Positions 58,301 to 64,000 of a stretch of DNA of 64,000 nt are shown here, piece after piece. Under the pieces are notes generated by a model. That model was not told where the DNA came from and searched no databases. It saw nothing but the letters and a program-made list of their open reading frames with translations. The stretch spans positions 1-64,000 of the forward strand of contig CANFKE010000008.1 of NCBI GenBank assembly GCA_947447465.1. Direction: 5' to 3'. Origin of the DNA: Chitinophagaceae bacterium (lineage in GTDB: Bacteria; Bacteroidota; Bacteroidia; Chitinophagales; Chitinophagaceae). A program made the position numbers and the translations under genes. The first letter of the stretch is position 1, and the number at the start of each line of letters is the position of its first letter.

Positions 58301-58439
58301 AAAATTGAGGTGTCTCAATAAGAGTATGACCGAAAAAAAACTAAAACTCTCAAAGGAAAAAGACCCAAAGAAGAAACAGAAACTAGATTTACAAATTAAG
58401 ATTTTGGATTTGAGAATAAGATTAGAAAAATTGAAATAA
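58290..58439 (+). CDS. island ORF C: 49-aa Lys-rich coiled-coil-like protein, overlaps ORF B (absent from supplied ORF track)
   Basis: ATG at 58290 inside the end of ORF B; MDYEKLRCLNKSMTEKKLKLSKEKDPKKKQKLDLQIKILDLRIRLEKLK*. Confidence 0.45.
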   Translation: MDYEKLRCLNKSMTEKKLKLSKEKDPKKKQKLDLQIKILDLRIRLEKLK

Positions 58440-58522
58440 ACTATAAAGAAAATCAACGGACAATTAGTTATTCACTTCTGTAAAAAGTGAGAAAAATAAA
58501 GGGGTTAGAACAATAGTTTACA

Positions 58523-59101
58523 GTGAAATCACTTTATCTCGTGTTGCCTGTTATCATAGGTTTTGTATCGTGTTCGGAGAATGGTGCCGATAAAACTCAA
58601 CCAGCAAGCGAAAGACACTCAAAGCTTAATGCCTTTCTTGAAAAGATTCCATCTATTACATTACCTATTGAAATACGAGGATGTTCTATCAATACACAGA
58701 GTCTGACAAGAGTTGATAACAACAAATTTATATCGGCGAACGTAAACTATGGGTATGGAAAGCTAGAGCCGAATAGCAAATTTACAGCTGTAGTCTTTCT
58801 TGCAAGTGCCGATTGTGAAATACCTGTTTTGGCAACCTATGATAAGTCCGGCAACAAAATAGACGAAAAGGAGATCAACATTGGTTATTGCGGTTCCGAT
58901 TGCGGATATACTTGTAACGAGATAATGAGCATAGACAACAACAAGAATATTTTTACTGCTGATACGATTTCATCTTACGACTGTGACAGTTTAGGTAATG
59001 CTATACCTGGAACTGAGCAACATTACGTAATCTATAAACAAGGGAGAATATTAGAAACGGGAAAAATTGAATTGTCTAAGGAGATAAAAAAACAACTATA
59101 A
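58523..59101 (+). CDS. island lipoprotein of unknown function (GTG start)
   Basis: Lipobox PVIIGFVSCSEN; 192 aa; stop codon sits 3 bp before the third tRNA-Pro-like repeat. Confidence 0.65.
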   Translation: MKSLYLVLPVIIGFVSCSENGADKTQPASERHSKLNAFLEKIPSITLPIEIRGCSINTQSLTRVDNNKFISANVNYGYGKLEPNSKFTAVVFLASADCEIPVLATYDKSGNKIDEKEINIGYCGSDCGYTCNEIMSIDNNKNIFTADTISSYDCDSLGNAIPGTEQHYVIYKQGRILETGKIELSKEIKKQL

Positions 59102-59104
59102 AGC

Positions 59105-59171
59105 GGTTCGAAAGTTATCCTGTCTTCCCGACTCTAACATAAAGCCTCACAGCAATGTGAAGCTTTTTTGT
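59105..59171 (+). repeat. degenerate tRNA-Pro 3' end plus T1-like terminator, direct repeat copy 3 (att-like)
   Basis: GGTTCGAA[AGTTA]TCCTGTCTTCCCGACTCT...AAGCCTCACAGCAATGTGAAGCTTTTTTGT; 1 mismatch in 30 nt to terminator T1. Confidence 0.88.
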
Positions 59172-59226
59172 TGTTGTATCAATTTTGGACTTGTTTGGCA
59201 TAAAATAGACTGCCTGTTAACTATTC

Positions 59227-59826
59227 TCAGTGTTCGGCATATTCTATCTCCACTATCACCTCATTTTCTCTGCCCACCACATCCCATGGCGCATTATATC
59301 CAAGATAACTATAAGCACCTTTTACTTTATAGCCGCCGGCAATCAGCATATCTTTCAGTTGGCCTATCTTACGCTGTATCTTTTGTTCATTGGCATATCC
59401 TCCAAACTTCAAAACAGCAAAATATCCTTCTTTTGAATAGTGGAGATCTACTTTGCTGTCATTGGGTGCCGGCAGTTTATCAAGTGTATAATCTGAAGGC
59501 ATCACAAAGCTCATTTTACTTTCGCTATTGCTCTTTTCAATGTGCACCGGTGCTGTCATAGCGATCTTTTCAGATGATCGATTACCGCCGAATATATAGC
59601 CTGCAAGAGTACGGAAATTAGAACTGCTGCCGCCCATATAGCTATCACCTTTTGTGGTGATAGTTGCCATGATGGCTTTGGGGTAATATCTTATCTCAAA
59701 TCCATTGGCCGATTTTATCACTTTGTATGGCTGGCGTTCCACTCTTTTGTTTGCTGCGTAGGTCATAGCGGTGTAGCTGATAAGTAATACTAGAATAATT
59801 GCGGTCAATACTTTATACCAAGGCAT
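59227..59826 (-). CDS. SOUL/HBP heme-binding family protein
   Basis: PYKVIKSANGFEIRYYPKAIMATITTKGDSYMGGSSSNFRTLAGYIFGGNRSSEKIAMTAPVHIE. Confidence 0.92.
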   Translation of the reverse strand: MPWYKVLTAIILVLLISYTAMTYAANKRVERQPYKVIKSANGFEIRYYPKAIMATITTKGDSYMGGSSSNFRTLAGYIFGGNRSSEKIAMTAPVHIEKSNSESKMSFVMPSDYTLDKLPAPNDSKVDLHYSKEGYFAVLKFGGYANEQKIQRKIGQLKDMLIAGGYKVKGAYSYLGYNAPWDVVGRENEVIVEIEYAEH

Positions 59827-59992
59827 ATTTGATGATTATTGTTTGTTCCGTTGTTGTAAGACAAATATACCCAATCACACAGTTAATGGTTATTGTATAT
59901 TTCAACACGGGTATATACATCTATGGCACATGTAAATAGTGTGCCATAGAATAGCTATCGCTTACTACTACGCTTTATTGTGCGTATGTTGA

Positions 59993-62428
59993 TTAGAACT
60001 GTAGTCTGTAAATAAAATTAGGGAAGAAACCCAGTTGATAAGTGGTAGATATGGATCTGCTACCATTGTCGTAGGACTGAGAAAATACATTCTGATGGTT
60101 GGTCACGTTCTGAAGGTCCAATGAGAATGTTTGAGACAATTTGTGTGCTTTACTGTTGAGTACAAATCCCATTTTAAAGTCCAATCTGAAGTAATTGTCA
60201 TAACGACTGGTGTAGGCATAGGTATCGCTTTTCAGTACAGTATTGCCTGCAAGTTGAGAGGTCGCAAGGTCTATAGGGGTATGATAACGTCCGCCGGCAT
60301 TGGTGAATTTCAGGTCCATAGAAAGTTTATTTCGTTTGCCTGCCCCTACTTTAAATTCTTTACCAGCAAGTATATTATACACATATTTACCATTGAAGGC
60401 AGTGTTATGCTCCACACCATCACTGCCTTTGTATTTAGACTCGTACAATGAAGAGGTGAACAATCCATAATATCCTTTGCTGAAGAATTTTTCAATGGTC
60501 AGTTCTGCGCCATAATTGGTGCCTGTGCCATTATTTTTAAGATTCAACGAAAGGTCTGGTTTAAAGCTTGCACCTGTATTGAGCATAGAATAGCTGCTGG
60601 CAAAAGAATCAACGGGAACGTCATAGAGGTATTGATAATACACTTCAGCTTTTACGCGCCAATCCTTAAATGGTTGCCAGTCATAGCCCAGCACATAATG
60701 CTGACTCTTGGTAAAACCCAGTTCTTTGTTGGTGCTAGTTGTCGCATTTGGTAGCTCATTGTAATAAATGTTAGCAGGTTGCATTTGCGCATGTAGCCCG
60801 AATCCGGCGCTTAAACTGCTGTTGCTGCTTATCTCGTACTTCAATGCCATTCTAGGCTCTAATGACACTGATCTTGTATTCAGGAATAGCTTTTGGCTAT
60901 GCAAGCCTATATTGGCGGTCAGTTGCTTGTTGATATTGTACTTCACATGTGCATATGCCTGTGCCAGATGGGTAGTGTTGTTGTTGTCCCATATCTGCAT
61001 CCAGTCGGGCATATTACGACGGGTACGATAATAGAGATCCATATTGATCAGTTGATCTTGCAGACCAACTTTCAGGAAAAGCCTGGAACTGAGTTTTGAA
61101 TTGTAGGCAACTGAAGCAGTATAATTGGTTTGGGTCACTTGCTCATCTTCTATACTCTTGCTGCTTCTGCCGGTATCTGCGGTAGATTGAGCCTGTGTAT
61201 TTTTGGCATAATTGAAGCCCAATGAAGAGGTGATATAAGAACGGCTATTGAGTATCTTAACATGTTTCAGACCTATGATACCAATAGCACTGTAAAGGTC
61301 TGTATTGTCAGGCGGAGCGTACAGGCTTCCTGTTTTACCTCCGGTTATACCTATGCTGCTGTTCGCCAGAATCCCAAACAAGCTGAAGGTTCCAAGTGGG
61401 GTATTGCCACTCGTGATTTTGAATGAAAGGTCTTTATAAGACGGTGTTGCTGCGGTGCCTATATTTATGCCCAGTGTGGATGCCAGAAATGCTACCGATT
61501 GTCGATAAGCAACAAGATAAGATGCTCCGCTGCCTTTGGATATCGGTCCTTCGGTCATTCCCTCCAGCCCTGTTACCAGCCCCATCTGAAAGGTATGCTC
61601 TCTCTTTTCGGTATTTCCGCTTCTGAAGCCCAGGTCGAATACGCCGGCAATAGCATTGCCATATTCAGCCGGGAATGCAGAGGTAAAGAAATCCGAATTC
61701 TTCAGCATATTGGTGTTCAGTGCGCTCACTGCTCCACCTGTGGTGCCTACGGTAGCAAAATGGTTAGGGTTGGTAACATTCATGCCATCTATACGCCATA
61801 ATACTCCTACCGGCGAATTACCCCTGATCACTATATCGTTTCTGGAATCATCCGGTGCGCTTACCCCTGCAAAATTAGCCGCCAGGCGGGCAGGGTCACT
61901 TCTGCCTCCCGCATATCGGTTCACCTCTTCCATTGAGAACGTTCTTGCGCTTACCGTGGCAAGTTTATTGATAGCAACACTTTTGTCTGCGCCATTGATA
62001 ACAACCTCTTTGAGCCTCTTAAAGCTTTCCTCCATACTGATGTCCAGAATGGTCTCTTTCCCCGATGTAACAACTATGTTGGGCAGATAGACGTCTTTAT
62101 ATCCATCATAGTTTATTCTCAATTCATACCTGCCCGGTGCAATATTGCCTAGAACGAATTTGCCTGAAGAATCAGAAAAAACAGTTTGCTTCTCTGTATC
62201 ATTGACTATAAAACGCACTGATGCCCCTCGAATGGATACCAATGAGAGTTTATCTACAATATTGCCACGTATATTCTGATAGTTACTTTGTGCGGAAAGA
62301 CAAAAGGGTAGGAACGTAAAAATTAAGATAAAGCAGGTGCGGAATCTTACTGATGATTTTGGTGAGTGGATTGGTATAATATACTTGCGTTCATTAAGTA
62401 ACGCCCTCATGGTATTATGCATATACAT
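59993..62428 (-). CDS. TonB-dependent receptor-like outer membrane protein with N-terminal CarboxypepD_reg domain
   Basis: NIRGNIVDKLSLVSIRGASVRFIVNDTEKQTVFSDSSGKFVLGNIAPGRYELRINYDGYKD; plug-like NDIVIRGNSPVGVLWRIDGMNV; beta-barrel C-terminus. Confidence 0.88.
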   Translation of the reverse strand: MYMHNTMRALLNERKYIIPIHSPKSSVRFRTCFILIFTFLPFCLSAQSNYQNIRGNIVDKLSLVSIRGASVRFIVNDTEKQTVFSDSSGKFVLGNIAPGRYELRINYDGYKDVYLPNIVVTSGKETILDISMEESFKRLKEVVINGADKSVAINKLATVSARTFSMEEVNRYAGGRSDPARLAANFAGVSAPDDSRNDIVIRGNSPVGVLWRIDGMNVTNPNHFATVGTTGGAVSALNTNMLKNSDFFTSAFPAEYGNAIAGVFDLGFRSGNTEKREHTFQMGLVTGLEGMTEGPISKGSGASYLVAYRQSVAFLASTLGINIGTAATPSYKDLSFKITSGNTPLGTFSLFGILANSSIGITGGKTGSLYAPPDNTDLYSAIGIIGLKHVKILNSRSYITSSLGFNYAKNTQAQSTADTGRSSKSIEDEQVTQTNYTASVAYNSKLSSRLFLKVGLQDQLINMDLYYRTRRNMPDWMQIWDNNNTTHLAQAYAHVKYNINKQLTANIGLHSQKLFLNTRSVSLEPRMALKYEISSNSSLSAGFGLHAQMQPANIYYNELPNATTSTNKELGFTKSQHYVLGYDWQPFKDWRVKAEVYYQYLYDVPVDSFASSYSMLNTGASFKPDLSLNLKNNGTGTNYGAELTIEKFFSKGYYGLFTSSLYESKYKGSDGVEHNTAFNGKYVYNILAGKEFKVGAGKRNKLSMDLKFTNAGGRYHTPIDLATSQLAGNTVLKSDTYAYTSRYDNYFRLDFKMGFVLNSKAHKLSQTFSLDLQNVTNHQNVFSQSYDNGSRSISTTYQLGFFPNFIYRLQF

Positions 62429-62553
62429 CGTTAGACGATGATGGATGCATATTCCTTTTAAAAGGAGTAATTTATTTTGTAAATAAAATTGATTATCAGT
62501 GATCGATATGTTATTGAGTAATTTATTTTATGATCTTCACAAACCTATAAAAC

Positions 62554-62590
62554 AAAAGCTGCCCTGTTGTGCAGGGCAGCTTTAAAAAAA
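62554..62590 (-). terminator. Rho-independent terminator of mini-lipoprotein paralog 3
   Basis: AAAGCTGCCCTG-ttgt-gCAGGGCAGCTTT. Confidence 0.75.
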
Positions 62591-62605
62591 ATATATCTTA
62601 AAGAA

Positions 62606-62824
62606 TTACTTCTTCTTAGCTTCAGTAGCTTCAGCTGGCTTAGCCGGCTGAGCAGTCATTGTGTCAACGTGCTTAGTTGTATCAGCAGGAGCTGGAGCAG
62701 CTTCAACCGGAGCTGTAGTAGCCATTGCAGAATCAGCCTTTTTTTCTTCAGTTTTTGCACCACCGCAAGAAGCAAGGAAAAGACCCATTGTAAGAGCGAA
62801 AACGCTTAATTTTACTAATTTCAT
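62606..62824 (-). CDS. small Ala/Pro/Lys-rich lipoprotein (paralog 3)
   Basis: MKLVKLSVFALTMGLFLASCGGAKTEEKKADSAMATTAPVEAAPAPADTTKHVDTMTAQPAKPAEATEAKKK, nearly identical N-terminus to paralog 2. Confidence 0.78.
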   Translation of the reverse strand: MKLVKLSVFALTMGLFLASCGGAKTEEKKADSAMATTAPVEAAPAPADTTKHVDTMTAQPAKPAEATEAKKK

Positions 62825-62841
62825 AATTTCTTTTTTAGATT

Positions 62842-62880
62842 GTTATGAATGTTAATACCCAAATGAAGAAAAGGTAACCC
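62842..62880 (-). promoter_or_regulatory. conserved upstream element of mini-lipoprotein family (copy 3)
   Basis: Reverse complement GGGTTACCTTTTCTTCATTTGGGTATTAACATTCATAAC. Confidence 0.7.
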
Positions 62881-62927
62881 AATAATTGAAAATATTTTTG
62901 AAATCGTTTTCCGGGTCAAGATTTTTT

Positions 62928-64000
62928 ATGCGTAAATACCTTGGTAGTTCAATGCAGTTTAGATGTATCATTCCGTTACAGCGTTTATTTAATTTAGTTC
63001 TTGTATGTATTGCAGTTGCAATCCCACAGCAGCTACTAGCCGCCAATAAGGTCAAGTTCAGCGGTAAGGTGGCCAATCCTACTGCCGATACCATAGAGGT
63101 CAGCTATAATGATAACAATCTGGCTTATTACCCTAAAAAGTTCACTGCCCATCTCGATAAGAAGGGAAATTTCGATCTCACTTTTCCACTACCGGATAAC
63201 GAATATGTATTGGTGCAGCTGGCCTATGCCAATAGTTTGGCTGATATTATCCTGCAACATGGGGATAGTATTTTCATGACAGTAGATGCTCGCCGTTTTG
63301 ACAGTACGGTCAATTATAAGGGGCGAGGTGCTGCAGTGCAGAACTTTATAGCTGCGCATACCATTAAAAGGGGGCGTATCAATCAATATCCCAATAATGT
63401 AAAGTCGCAACTGCACAAAGATCCTGCTGATTTCATAAAGGCCATTGATATTGAATATAATATTGAAGCTGCAATGGCCGATAAATGGACACCGGCACTA
63501 TCTCCGTCATTCATCGCTTATTGGAGGGCATTTCACAGGTATTACAACTACTTTTTCATTCAGCAATATCCCCAGGCGCATCAGATCATCAAGGTGCGCA
63601 GATTTACAGACACCATACCCAATGCCTATTATAGTGTGGTGAGGTCAATGCCACGCGCATTTAATGATTCCTTACTTATGCTCCCTCCATATCTGCTCTA
63701 CCTTACTGGGGTATTTGAAGCAAGTATGAAAGCCGATAGTTTTATAGCAATGGGAAAAGATACTACAATGGCCTATCGCATAGAGGATAGTGTATATAAG
63801 CTGGCATTCAAACTATTGCCGGACAAGAGTCTGGAATATTTTATTGCACAGAACTTATACGGCAGGGCTAAGAACCAGCGGCTTGCCCGCACTGAGGCAC
63901 TATTATCCACTTTTAAGCACCGATGGCCTAATAGCACCTATATGCCCTTGCTGGATAAGCAGGTGACACTGGCACGTCGTTTAGCTCCCGGACAACCGGC
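62928..64000 (+). CDS. TlpA/thioredoxin-like family protein N-terminal region, partial (runs off window end)
   Basis: Open frame from ATG 62928 (MRKYLGSSMQFRCIIPLQRLFNLVLVCIAVAIPQQLLAANKVKFSGKVANPTADTIEVSYNDNN...) to the window end; DUF4369-like N-terminus. Confidence 0.65.
   Translation, partial: MRKYLGSSMQFRCIIPLQRLFNLVLVCIAVAIPQQLLAANKVKFSGKVANPTADTIEVSYNDNNLAYYPKKFTAHLDKKGNFDLTFPLPDNEYVLVQLAYANSLADIILQHGDSIFMTVDARRFDSTVNYKGRGAAVQNFIAAHTIKRGRINQYPNNVKSQLHKDPADFIKAIDIEYNIEAAMADKWTPALSPSFIAYWRAFHRYYNYFFIQQYPQAHQIIKVRRFTDTIPNAYYSVVRSMPRAFNDSLLMLPPYLLYLTGVFEASMKADSFIAMGKDTTMAYRIEDSVYKLAFKLLPDKSLEYFIAQNLYGRAKNQRLARTEALLSTFKHRWPNSTYMPLLDKQVTLARRLAPGQP

Larger units (their letters stand above)
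57429..59104. mobile_element. putative small tRNA-Pro-associated genomic island (minimal or remnant integrative element, no integrase present)
   Basis: Flanked by direct repeats of the tRNA-Pro 3' end/terminator; A-rich, lineage-atypical small ORFs between. Confidence 0.6.

Noticed and set aside
57429-59104. Calling the island a prophage or ICE
   Set aside because: No integrase, relaxase, replication or structural gene is visible. Only repeats and small ORFs support mobility, so it is labelled a putative minimal or remnant element.
1-64000. CRISPR arrays, rRNA operons, IS transposases or a full prophage
   Set aside because: No regularly spaced repeats, rRNA signatures, transposase or phage structural genes were recognised in the window.

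Overview
This is a chromosomal window from a Bacteroidetes bacterium, probably Chitinophagaceae-like. That assignment is an inference from T9SS C-terminal sorting domains, a TAnnTTTG-type promoter, a TonB receptor with a CarboxypepD_reg domain, and family content. Most of the window is ordinary housekeeping: rpmI (partial), miaA, topA, rnhB, tsaC, zapA, lspA, tsaE, era, tcdA-like, moaA, msrB, a 2-oxoacid dehydrogenase E2 and dnaA. It also holds secreted or T9SS proteins, lipoproteins and three tRNAs: Leu-GAG, Ser-GCT and Pro-TGG. The least ordinary locus is about 57.35-59.17 kb, directly downstream of tRNA-Pro(TGG). The 3' end of the tRNA (31 nt) is repeated exactly about 106 bp downstream. 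The tRNA 3' end plus its terminator is repeated again, imperfectly, about 1.7 kb downstream. These repeats bracket an A-rich island with no integrase. The island carries a compact run of three small unfamiliar ORFs (one HTH/excisionase-like, one missing from the supplied ORF track) and a small lipoprotein gene. This looks like a minimal or remnant tRNA-targeted integrative element. Other points of interest are three paralogous Ala/Pro/Lys-rich mini-lipoproteins sharing a conserved ~39-nt upstream element, a non-coding segment at 36.7-36.9 kb with five 10-bp tandem units and a 13-bp-arm palindrome, a ~770-bp structured gap upstream of dnaA, and an exported DUF695/RraB-like protein. No database searches were run. 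All family assignments come from reading the sequence.
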